Positions 1 to 5,802 of a stretch of 64,000 nt of DNA are shown here, in pieces. Origin of the DNA: Candidatus Gemmiger stercorigallinarum (lineage in GTDB: Bacteria > Bacillota > Clostridia > Oscillospirales > Ruminococcaceae); the NCBI GenBank assembly GCA_019119495.1, contig DWWX01000020.1, positions 245,738-309,737 on the forward strand. The letters are read 5' to 3'. The position numbers and the translations under genes were made by a program. Each line of letters starts with the position of its first letter. Positions within the stretch are counted from its first letter, which is position 1. Below the pieces are notes generated by a model. The model did not search any database and was not told the DNA's origin. It was given only the letters and a program-made list of their open reading frames with translations.

Positions 1-255
1 GCGGGGCACGATCTCGATGCGGTCCTTGACCTTTTCCTGCACGCGGGTCAGGCGGCTGATGTAGTCGCAGACAGCCTCCTCGTTGTCCGCCGAGCAGGGT
101 CCGATAATGACCATGAACTTGTCCGACTTGCCGGTGATGATATCCCGCAGGGCCTCATCCTTGCGGCGTTTGATCTCGCGCCCGCGCTCCGACAGCGGGT
201 ACTGGGCGCGGATCTCGGCAGGCGTCGGCAGCCTTTTCAGATAATTAAAACTCAT
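1..255 (-). CDS. aroF: 3-deoxy-7-phosphoheptulonate (DAHP) synthase, N-terminal part, cut by window edge
   Basis: Condenses phosphoenolpyruvate and erythrose 4-phosphate to DAHP, the first step of the shikimate pathway. The 85 visible codons read MSFNYLKRLPTPAEI at the start and contain the class I-alpha AroF/AroG/AroH signature IIGPCSADNEEAV, followed by the expected DYISRL helix. The ATG at 255 is preceded by AGAAGGGG at a suitable distance, and a strong promoter lies about 110 bases upstream. The rest of the gene is outside the window, so the isoenzyme type (Tyr, Phe or Trp sensitive) cannot be told. The frame is absent from the ORF track only because it runs off the edge. Confidence 0.9.
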   Translation of the reverse strand, partial: MSFNYLKRLPTPAEIRAQYPLSERGREIKRRKDEALRDIITGKSDKFMVIIGPCSADNEEAVCDYISRLTRVQEKVKDRIEIVPR

Positions 256-361
256 TGGAAACAACCCCTTCTGCTCTCATTCCCGGTTCTCTCCATGCAG
301 GCGGGCAGCGTGCGCCCGCGGCAAACTGTATATTTATGCACATGCATGTAGGCCGATTACT

Positions 362-391
362 ATAATATATCCTGTCGATGCAAAATGTCAA
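362..391 (-). promoter_or_regulatory. Sigma-A promoter of aroF
   Basis: On the minus strand a perfect -35 box TTGACA (386-391) is followed after 18 bases by TATTAT (362-367); an overlapping TATATT gives 16 bases. It starts only 30 bases after the sirTM stop codon, so aroF has its own promoter and is not simply the tail of the ACGX operon. The leader to the ATG at 255 is about 100 bases long; I could not recognise a T-box or attenuator in it. Confidence 0.75.
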
Positions 392-421
392 CCGGCGGGC
401 AAAAAGGGGCGGTATCCACCT

Positions 422-1291
422 TTAACCGGGCAGCGCGTGCAGCACGTCGCCGATGTCCCCGCGGATGCAGATGGACTGACGCTCGATCTCGCCGGGGCAG
501 GCGGCCTCGCTGCAGTTGATGCAGGCATAGGTGGCCTGCGGGTTTTGGAAGGTCATCTGCCAGAAGGGATATTTGATGATGACCGGGGTGTTATACCCCA
601 CCCCCAGCTCCAGGCACAGCACTTTGCCGCGCCGGTGGCGGCGGACAAAATCGTTATACCGCCCGGACGCCTGCTGCCAGCCCGCATCCTCCACAAAGCG
701 GTCGTTGGCGCGCAGGTTGGTGGTCAGCGGCCGGCCGCAGTTGGGGCAGCGGGGCACCAGCCCGGCGGGGACCCGCATGTCCTTCTGTTCGGCTACCATG
801 CGGCGGATCAGGGCCTCGTTGTCCCAGGTCTGTCGGCAGCAGGGCCGGGAGCATTGCAGCAGCCCGTAGTCGCCCTGGGTGTAAAACAGGCGGTGTTTGT
901 CAAAGCCGGCTTTCTGGAAACAGTGGTCCACGTTGGTGGTCAGCACAAAATAGTCCTTTCCGTCCAGCAGCCGCAGCAGGTCCTTATATACCGGCCTGGG
1001 CGCGTCCAGATAGCGGTTGATATAGATATACCGGCTCCAGTAGGCCCAGTATTCCTCCGGCGTCTGGTAGGGGTAAAAGCCGCCGGTGTACATGTCCCGG
1101 AACCCGTACTTTTCGGCAAAGTCGGAAAAATACTGCCGGAACCGTTCGCCGTCGTAGGTGAAGCCGGCGGAAGTGGAAAGCCCCGCCCCGGAGCCCACCA
1201 GGATGGCGTCGGCGCTGTCAATGGCCTGCCGCAGCCGCTCCAGGCTGGAGGAGGGCTTGGTAGAGTTCCCGGTCCGTATCCTTGAAAACAT
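422..1291 (-). CDS. Class M sirtuin (SirTM-type protein ADP-ribosyltransferase)
   Basis: Sir2-fold NAD-dependent enzyme of 289 residues. Visible motifs: GSGAGLSTSAGF (NAD-binding loop), LTTNVDHCF, and FYTQGDYGLLQC, followed by two Cys pairs (CSRPC, CPNCG) that would hold zinc. In ordinary sirtuins the QGDY position carries the catalytic His of an HG motif; the Gln here matches the SirTM class, known to ADP-ribosylate proteins rather than deacetylate them. The start at 1291 was chosen because GGAGGT stands 8 bases upstream; the longer ORF-track start (1345) lacks this. The gene overlaps the macrodomain gene by 74 bases, which suggests translational coupling. It is last in the ACGX operon. The target protein is unknown. 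Confidence 0.85.
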   Translation of the reverse strand: MFSRIRTGNSTKPSSSLERLRQAIDSADAILVGSGAGLSTSAGFTYDGERFRQYFSDFAEKYGFRDMYTGGFYPYQTPEEYWAYWSRYIYINRYLDAPRPVYKDLLRLLDGKDYFVLTTNVDHCFQKAGFDKHRLFYTQGDYGLLQCSRPCCRQTWDNEALIRRMVAEQKDMRVPAGLVPRCPNCGRPLTTNLRANDRFVEDAGWQQASGRYNDFVRRHRRGKVLCLELGVGYNTPVIIKYPFWQMTFQNPQATYACINCSEAACPGEIERQSICIRGDIGDVLHALPG

Positions 1292-2030
1292 TGAAAACGA
1301 CCTCCATACTGCTTTGGGTCCGGCGCCGGTACTGCCGCACGGCATCCACGGCGATCTGCGCGGCGCGGCGGCCGGGAAAATGGAACTCTCCGGTAGAGAT
1401 GCAGCAGAACGCCACGCTGTGCAGCCCGTTTGCCTCTGCCAGCTCCAGGCAGCTGCGGTAGCAGCAGGCCAGCAGCCGCTCGTCCGTTGGGGTCACGCGG
1501 CCATGCACGACGGGCCCCACCGTATGCAGCACATACCGGCAGGGCAGGTTGTAGGCCGGGGTGATTTTGGCCCGGCCGGTGGGTTCCTCATGGCCCTGGC
1601 GCTCCATCTGGCGGGCGCACTCCAGCCGCAGCTGCACCCCGGCAAAGGTGTGGATGGCATTGTCGATGCAGCCATGGTTGGGGCAAAAACAGCCCAGCAT
1701 CCGGCTGTTGGCGGCGTTTACGATGGCGTCGCACCGCAGCGTGGTGATGTCCCCCTGCCACAGGTACAGCCCCGGCTGCACCGGCGCAAGGTCCGACAAG
1801 TCGGTGACGCCCTTGCGTCGGGTCTCCTGCTGCAGGTAGGCGTTCTGCACGGCGAGAAATTCCTGCGAAGCGGGCATGGGCGGGCGGATGTTGAACAGCG
1901 CGCGCAGCAGCTGCTTTTGTTCGGCTTCCCCTTCGGGGATGGGCATGGCTTGCAGCCGGGGCTGTTCGGTGCGCTCCTGCAGCAGCGCACCGATCAGCCA
2001 GCGGCGTCTTTGCTGCTGGTCCATGGTCAT
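1218..2030 (-). CDS. Zinc-dependent macrodomain ADP-ribosyl hydrolase
   Basis: Protein of 270 residues with a helical N-terminal part (about 1-85) and a macrodomain. Motifs: ITTLRCDAIVNAANSRMLGCF, then the metal-binding stretch CPNHGCIDNAIH and the phosphate loop CCISTGEFHFPGRRAA. The Cys/His set is typical of the Zn-macro class that is usually paired with SirTM and removes ADP-ribose from the SirTM target. It overlaps the flavin/ferredoxin gene by 4 bases (ATGA). GGGAGG stands 7 bases before the second ATG (2024), so translation may begin there instead of at 2030. Family role is established elsewhere; the substrate in this organism is inferred only as 'whatever the adjacent SirTM modifies'. 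Confidence 0.88.
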   Translation of the reverse strand: MTMDQQQRRRWLIGALLQERTEQPRLQAMPIPEGEAEQKQLLRALFNIRPPMPASQEFLAVQNAYLQQETRRKGVTDLSDLAPVQPGLYLWQGDITTLRCDAIVNAANSRMLGCFCPNHGCIDNAIHTFAGVQLRLECARQMERQGHEEPTGRAKITPAYNLPCRYVLHTVGPVVHGRVTPTDERLLACCYRSCLELAEANGLHSVAFCCISTGEFHFPGRRAAQIAVDAVRQYRRRTQSSMEVVFNVFKDTDRELYQALLQPGAAAAGH

Positions 2031-2644
2031 GCCTCCCAGGGCCGGACGGCCGATACCGGGCAGTGCTCAAAGCAGCTGCCGCAATGCAGGCAGTTCTGCT
2101 GCCGGATGGCGTAGGGCTGCCCCGGCGTGATGCAGCCCTGGGGGCAGTTGGCCGCGCAGGCACCGCAGCCGATGCAGCTTTCGGTGATTTGATAGCCTTT
2201 CGGCGCAGCCTGGCCGCCGCCGAAGGGATAGCTCTCGCGGAAGATGGGGCGCACGCCCAGGTCAAAGTATTCGATGGAACCGCGGCGGATGGCAAACACG
2301 ATGCCGATGTTCCTGGTATCGCCGGGGTAGACGTTGGCCAGATAGGGCTGCTCGGCAAAGATGGTCTCGATCCAGCGGGCCTGTTCCTTTTGGGGCACAG
2401 GCTCGGCGGCGGCGGTCAGGCGGATCATCTCTTTATAGTGGGTGTAGCCCAGCACCTGCACCCGGCCGTCGGCCAGCAGCTGGCGGCAGAAGTCCTTGCC
2501 GCGGGCGGTGAAAAAGTAGATGGCGTCCGGTTCGTAGTGGATGGCGCTGATGTTGCGCACCTGGGGCGCGCCCCGGCCGTCCACCGTGGCAAAGGCCAGC
2601 ACGCCCACGTATTGCAGTTTTTGCAGGCAGGTTTTTGCGTCCAT
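2027..2644 (-). CDS. Flavin-reductase-like split barrel fused to 2x[4Fe-4S] ferredoxin
   Basis: Protein of 205 residues. Residues 1-130 resemble the pyridoxamine 5'-phosphate oxidase-like FMN barrel (VGVLAFATVDGRGAPQVRNI at the start). Residues about 145-205 carry two ferredoxin motifs, CIGCGACAANCP and CLHCGSCFEHCP, enough for two [4Fe-4S] clusters. Such fusions move electrons between a flavin and iron-sulfur centres; here it could feed the radical SAM enzyme or reduce the modified peptide, but this is inference. The ribosome binding site is AAGGAGA before the ATG at 2644. It sits between the nitroreductase and macrodomain genes in one operon, with a 34-base gap upstream and a 4-base overlap downstream. 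Confidence 0.82.
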   Translation of the reverse strand: MDAKTCLQKLQYVGVLAFATVDGRGAPQVRNISAIHYEPDAIYFFTARGKDFCRQLLADGRVQVLGYTHYKEMIRLTAAAEPVPQKEQARWIETIFAEQPYLANVYPGDTRNIGIVFAIRRGSIEYFDLGVRPIFRESYPFGGGQAAPKGYQITESCIGCGACAANCPQGCITPGQPYAIRQQNCLHCGSCFEHCPVSAVRPWEA

Positions 2645-2678
2645 GGGTTTTCTCTCCTTTCCTGTTCGGTTTTCCCGC

Positions 2679-3269
2679 TCAGAACCGCAGCACGCGGCCT
2701 TCCCGGCGGGGTTTGGGTTCGGGGTGCCTGTCGCCGGGGCGGGGATACCCCAAAAGCAGCTGCATCACCGCATAATAGCCGGCAGGGATGCCCCACTGCC
2801 GCAGGATCTTTTGGCCGTAGGGGTCGGCAAAGGCGGGCCACCCCTGGCCGATGTAGCAGCTGCCGATACCCAGCGCGTCGGCGGCCAGCATCATGTTCTC
2901 GGCGGCGCAGGCGCAGTCCTCGGCCGCAAACAGGAAGTTTTTGGGCCCGAACAGCGTAATGACGGTGGGCGCATCGTAAAAGGCGTTGGTCAGCGTGGGA
3001 TCGTCGGCAATGCTGGGCTGGTCCTTCGAGACATAGTTTCCGCCCGCGGCCATCCGCGGGTGAGAATTGGCCCGCTTGATGCGCCCCAGCCGGGCGTTGA
3101 CTTCGGCGTCCTGGCAGACGACGAACAGAGGTCCCTGCCGCCCGCCGGCGCTGGGGGCGTACAGTCCCGTCTGCAGGATCTTTTGCAGGGCGTCCTCGTC
3201 GATCTGGCGGGCGGTGTCGAACCGGCGGATGGCACGGCGGTGCAGGATGGTTTCCAGTACGTCCTTCAT
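2679..3269 (-). CDS. Nitroreductase-family FMN oxidoreductase
   Basis: 196 residues, the normal size for a single-domain nitroreductase-like flavoprotein. Seen: ILHRRAIRRFDTARQ (the arginine-rich FMN phosphate site), LYAPSAGGRQGPLFVV, and AADALGIGSCYIGQGW near the second FMN-contact region. The ATG at 3269 is chosen because the preceding 38 codons of the ORF-track frame overlap the upstream radical SAM gene and look non-native; with it, only 2 bases separate this gene from the maturase. In other RiPP clusters enzymes of this family oxidise azolines or other peptide groups; whether it acts on the ACGX peptide or on a small molecule is not decidable from sequence. Confidence 0.85.
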   Translation of the reverse strand: MKDVLETILHRRAIRRFDTARQIDEDALQKILQTGLYAPSAGGRQGPLFVVCQDAEVNARLGRIKRANSHPRMAAGGNYVSKDQPSIADDPTLTNAFYDAPTVITLFGPKNFLFAAEDCACAAENMMLAADALGIGSCYIGQGWPAFADPYGQKILRQWGIPAGYYAVMQLLLGYPRPGDRHPEPKPRREGRVLRF

Positions 3270-3271
3270 GG

Positions 3272-4306
3272 TCAGTTTACCTCCTTCCAGCACTGGGGGT
3301 CGGCGGCGTAAAAGTTGCCGTCCCTTCCGCTGGCCACCGCCGGGCACCCCCGGCAGAAGGCCAGCAGCTCGCATTTGGCGCATTTTTCAAATTTTGTGTA
3401 GTCCCGGTAGGCTTCCATCCGGCAGACCCACACGTCGGCCAGACGGTCCTCGAACACATTGCCCACCCGGCTGTTCCGGACCCGGCGGCAGGCGTAAATA
3501 TCGCCGGTGGGCAGGATGGTCAGGTGGCAGTTGCCGCAGTTACAGCCGCCGTAGATCACGCCCTCCTCCGCCGCCTCCGGGATGCGGAAAGCGCCGGTCT
3601 CGTACTCGTACAGAGTCCAGAGGTGGTCTTTTTTGTTGAAGTAGGTCTGGCAGCCGGCGGCCTCGTATGCCTTGAACTTTTTGTCGCAGTCGGCCAGCAG
3701 CTGGCGGTATCGCTGCGGGGTGACGCCCACCTCCTTTTCCTCGCTGGTGGGGCAGTAGCGGGCAAAGGCAAAGACGTTGGCACCTGCCTGCACCACCGCG
3801 TCGATGATGTCGGGCACCTGGTCGATGTTGGTCCCGGAGACAGTGGTCATGATGACGCTGCGGATGCCGGCACGGTTGATGCAGCCGATCTTTTCCAGCG
3901 TGATGTCAAAGCTGCCCGGCTTGCGAAACCAGTCGTGGGTCTCGCGCATGCCGTCCAGCGAGAGCTGGTATTTTTCGCAGCCGAAGTCTTTCAGCCGGCG
4001 GCAGACCTCGTCGGTCAGATGGAAGGGGTTGCCCAGGATGGTGAAGGGGATGCCGTGCTCCTTCATCAGGGCCAGCAGCTTCCAGAAATCCGGGTGCAGG
4101 ATGGGGTCGCCGCCGGTGATGTAAAAGTAGGGCAGCCGGCCGTAGACTTTGCAAAAGTCCAGGCAGTTGTAAAAGGTATCCTGCATCTGCGGCCAGGTCA
4201 TGGAATCCAGCGCCTTGCAGTTGTTTTCCGAAAAGATATAGCAGTGCTTGCAACGCTGGTCGCACTCGTCGGTGATGTGCCACTGGAAAGAGAAATACTG
4301 CTTCAT
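3272..4306 (-). CDS. Radical SAM/SPASM peptide maturase, ACGX-type system
   Basis: 344 residues. The N-terminal radical SAM core has the CDQRCKHC motif (CX3CX2C) at about residues 15-22 and ITGGDP for SAM binding. The C-terminal SPASM region (about 265-344) has the cysteine pattern CNCGNC, GDIYAC, CAKCELLAFCRGC and a last Cys in DPQC, expected to hold two auxiliary [4Fe-4S] clusters. I recall a family model named 'radical SAM/SPASM protein, ACGX system' for enzymes found next to ACGX-repeat peptides; the adjacent gene encodes exactly such a peptide. By analogy with SPASM maturases it probably forms a thioether or other carbon-centred crosslink on the cysteine-rich repeats; the product is unknown. 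The ribosome binding site is weak (GAGG, about 10 bases). Confidence 0.9.
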   Translation of the reverse strand: MKQYFSFQWHITDECDQRCKHCYIFSENNCKALDSMTWPQMQDTFYNCLDFCKVYGRLPYFYITGGDPILHPDFWKLLALMKEHGIPFTILGNPFHLTDEVCRRLKDFGCEKYQLSLDGMRETHDWFRKPGSFDITLEKIGCINRAGIRSVIMTTVSGTNIDQVPDIIDAVVQAGANVFAFARYCPTSEEKEVGVTPQRYRQLLADCDKKFKAYEAAGCQTYFNKKDHLWTLYEYETGAFRIPEAAEEGVIYGGCNCGNCHLTILPTGDIYACRRVRNSRVGNVFEDRLADVWVCRMEAYRDYTKFEKCAKCELLAFCRGCPAVASGRDGNFYAADPQCWKEVN

Positions 4307-4353
4307 AGGGGGAACGCCTCGCTTTGGGGTAAAGTTTGAGTATCTATCGGCAA

Positions 4354-4373
4354 GCCGGGCCGGCCGGCCCGGC
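4354..4373. repeat. Perfect 20-base GC palindrome between precursor and maturase genes
   Basis: GCCGGGCCGG followed by its exact reverse complement, with no loop. It lies 48 bases before the maturase start codon on the transcribed strand. With the longer hairpin at 4388-4414 it makes the 126-base gap between precursor and maturase highly structured. It may slow or stabilise the mRNA; no function can be assigned. Confidence 0.6.
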
Positions 4374-4387
4374 GGTAGGATGCAAAG

Positions 4388-4414
4388 GTTCCCGGCGGCC
4401 GCGCCGCCGGGAAC
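4388..4414 (-). terminator. Hairpin after the precursor gene, likely partial terminator or mRNA stabiliser
   Basis: A perfect 12-base-pair stem (GTTCCCGGCGGC and its complement) with a three-base loop begins 18 bases after the precursor stop codon. On the minus strand it is followed by CTTTGCA, which is a poor T-run. This fits partial termination or 3'-end protection, giving more precursor than maturase, as in many RiPP operons. Confidence 0.6.
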
Positions 4415-4432
4415 GGGAAAGGTCCGGCAGGC

Positions 4433-4666
4433 TTACTTGTCAGCAGCGCCACAAGCGGAACCGCAGGCCGCGGGCGTCTGGGCCGGCTTGTCGGCCGCAC
4501 CGCAGGCGGCGGGAGCCTCGGCGGGCTTGTCGGCAACGCCGCAGGCAGAACCACAGGCCGCGGGGGTCTGGGCGGGCTTATCGGCAGCGCCGCAAGCGGA
4601 GCCGCAGGCCGCAGCAGGGGATGTCTGCGCATTGCCACGCCATCCGAACAGGTTGGAAAGTGCCAT
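4433..4666 (-). CDS. ACGX-repeat RiPP precursor peptide
   Basis: 77-residue peptide. A short leader-like part (MALSNLFGWRGNAQTSPA) is followed by four tandem blocks containing seven ACGX motifs: three blocks carry ACGSACG(A/V)ADK and one shortened block carries a single ACGAADK, joined by PA(Q/E)(T/A)P linkers. All seven cysteines (21, 25, 38, 42, 55, 68, 72) lie in these motifs. It has the strongest ribosome binding site of the locus (AAAGGAGGT, 8 bases before ATG). It is the first gene of the operon, directly upstream of its presumed maturase, with a hairpin in between. No double-glycine cleavage site, protease or exporter gene is seen in the window, so it may act inside the cell. Confidence 0.88.
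   Translation of the reverse strand: MALSNLFGWRGNAQTSPAAACGSACGAADKPAQTPAACGSACGVADKPAEAPAACGAADKPAQTPAACGSACGAADK
4436..4615 (-). repeat. Tandem repeats coding the ACGX blocks
   Basis: In-frame tandem repeats with a 51-base period (17 codons, AACGSACGAADKPAQTP-like) and one 39-base unit (13 codons) that lacks the GSAC part. The repeats lie entirely inside the precursor gene, and unit number could change by recombination. Confidence 0.85.
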
Positions 4667-4754
4667 ACAAATGACCTCCTTTGGGGTTGGGGCCGGACGG
4701 GCGCCGGCCCGGTTTGCGGAATGCAGGCGGTGGTGTTTCCCTGCCTGCAGCTAT

Positions 4755-4783
4755 ATTGTAGCGCCGGTGCGGCGGAGAAAAAA
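4755..4783 (-). promoter_or_regulatory. Probable promoter of the ACGX operon
   Basis: Minus-strand -10 box TACAAT (4755-4760) with a 17-base spacer to TTTTTT (4778-4783), a poor -35 box. A weak -35 with a good -10 suggests an activated or tightly controlled promoter. The HxlR-type operator lies about 23 bases further upstream. The leader of about 80 bases contains a TGCAGGC/GCCTGCA hairpin close to the expected start of transcription. Confidence 0.5.
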
Positions 4784-4805
4784 GTACGCACAAATCTATT
4801 ACTTA

Positions 4806-4821
4806 GTCACCTTTTGGTGAC
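4806..4821. promoter_or_regulatory. Operator-like palindrome between the ACGX operon and the HxlR gene
   Basis: GTCACC-TTTT-GGTGAC is a perfect 6-4-6 inverted repeat. It ends 6 bases before the -35 box of the HxlR gene and lies upstream of the -35 region of the divergent precursor promoter. Position and symmetry fit a dimeric winged-helix regulator; the obvious candidate is the adjacent HxlR protein. Confidence 0.65.
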
Positions 4822-4827
4822 CCCGGC

Positions 4828-4856
4828 TTGACATTTTGGGGATGCTGCACTAATAT
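4828..4856 (+). promoter_or_regulatory. Sigma-A promoter of the HxlR-type regulator gene
   Basis: Perfect TTGACA (4828-4833), 17-base spacer, TAATAT (4851-4856). The leader contains the direct repeat AACTATTGG AACTATTGG (4879-4896), which runs into the GGAGGT ribosome binding site. Confidence 0.8.
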
Positions 4857-4906
4857 TTAAGTGCAACATTCTATTTTAAACTATTGGAACTATTGGAGGT
4901 GCCCCT

Positions 4907-5236
4907 ATGCTGACCAAAGAGGAACTGCCCGCCTGCCCCGTAGCCACCACCGTGCAGCTGATCGGCAGCAAGTGGAAGCTGCTGATTTTGCGCAACCTGC
5001 TCCAGCGTCCCTGGCGCTTCAACGAGTTGCGCCGCGACCTGGAGGGCATCAGCCAAAAGGTGCTGACCGACAGCCTGCGCGCCATGGAGGAAGACGGCAT
5101 CATCACCCGCACCGTCTATCCCGAAGTGCCGCCCCGCGTGGAGTACGCGCTGAGCCCGCTGGGCGAATCGATGCGCCCCATCCTGGACGCCATGGCGCAG
5201 TGGGGCACCGAATATAAAAAGAAGCTGTCCGCCTGA
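4907..5236 (+). CDS. HxlR/DUF24-family winged-helix regulator with a single cysteine
   Basis: 109 residues, full length for this family. The HxlR pattern is clear: PVATTVQLIGSKWKLLILRNLL, FNELRRDLEGISQKVLTDSLR (recognition helix) and PRVEYALSPLGESM (wing). One cysteine at residue 10 (PACPV) is in the N-terminal position used by redox and electrophile sensors of this family such as YodB and HypR. The gene is transcribed away from the ACGX operon from a shared 240-base region that holds a palindrome. It most likely controls the operon in response to thiol-reactive or redox signals; this last point is inference. Confidence 0.88.
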   Translation: MLTKEELPACPVATTVQLIGSKWKLLILRNLLQRPWRFNELRRDLEGISQKVLTDSLRAMEEDGIITRTVYPEVPPRVEYALSPLGESMRPILDAMAQWGTEYKKKLSA

Positions 5237-5238
5237 AC

Positions 5239-5284
5239 AAGCAGCTGCCCGGACGCCTGTTGGCGCGTCCGGGCAGCTGCTTTT
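5239..5284 (+). terminator. Rho-independent terminator of the HxlR gene
   Basis: An 18-base-pair stem (AAGCAGCTGCCCGGACGC and its complement) closes over a short loop and ends in TTTTGT. It also separates this locus from the convergent bofA gene. Confidence 0.85.
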
Positions 5285-5333
5285 GTCTGTACGTGATTTT
5301 TTTGCATGGAACGGCGGTTTGCCGGGCTCGGCG

Positions 5334-5585
5334 TTACAGCATCAGCTGCAAAAGCAGCACCCCCACCACGCCGGGCAGGCCCAGCACGGCGGCCGCAAAG
5401 CCGGTAAACCGGTTAAGGGGCAGCGCAACGCCGGTGTAGGGCGCCAGAAGCGCCACTACGGCCAGCGCCGCAACACCGCACAGCGCACCGCCCAGCACCG
5501 CCGCCAGCGCGTGCTTTTGCCGGGCGGCGCAGCGGGCCACCACCAGGATGCACACCGCCCCCGCCGCCGTCAGCCAGAGGGGCAT
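5334..5585 (-). CDS. bofA: BofA-family protein, inhibitor of pro-sigma-K processing
   Basis: 83 residues with two or three membrane segments. The C-terminal BofA signature is recognisable: LPLNRFTGFAAAVLGLPGVVGVLLL resembles the conserved end of the family. In Bacillus subtilis BofA holds the SpoIVFB protease in check in the mother-cell membrane until a forespore signal arrives. Its start overlaps the yaaL gene end by 16 bases, repeating the yaaL-bofA order of B. subtilis. Whether SpoIVFA/FB exist in this genome cannot be seen here. Confidence 0.8.
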   Translation of the reverse strand: MPLWLTAAGAVCILVVARCAARQKHALAAVLGGALCGVAALAVVALLAPYTGVALPLNRFTGFAAAVLGLPGVVGVLLLQLML

Positions 5586-5785
5586 GGGCCCTCACCTCCC
5601 CGCACATCCCGCAGCAGGGCGCGGTAATGGCACATCAGCGCCGCACGTTCGTAGACCAGCTGTTCAATGGCAAGGGCGTCCTCGGCGTAGGCAAAGCGGC
5701 GCTCGTTTTCGGCAAGGGCGTCGGCCAGCTCTGCCAGTTCCGCCTGGCGGGCACGGCGCTGCCGATTTTGTGCATGTTCGCGCAT
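5570..5785 (-). CDS. yaaL: YaaL/DUF2508-family small protein
   Basis: 71 residues, charged and helical (ELADALAENERRFAYAEDALAIEQLVYERAAL is visible in its middle), the size and character of DUF2508 proteins. No biochemical function is known. The call rests on these features and on its place directly upstream of bofA, the same order as in B. subtilis. The gap to the spoIVA stop is 17 bases, so the three genes are probably one transcript. Confidence 0.7.
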   Translation of the reverse strand: MREHAQNRQRRARQAELAELADALAENERRFAYAEDALAIEQLVYERAALMCHYRALLRDVRGGEGPCPSG

Positions 5786-5802
5786 GGCAGTGCCCTCCCC
5801 TT

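Noticed and set aside
4436-4615. Possible CRISPR-like array from 51-base repeats
   Set aside because: Units are directly adjacent, in frame and coding, with no spacers. They are protein repeats.
4248-4820. Plus-strand ORF opposite the ACGX precursor (PQAEPQAAGVWAGLS repeats)
   Set aside because: The repeats are only the complement of the ACGX repeats in another frame; it has no ribosome binding site and lies antisense to a well supported peptide gene.
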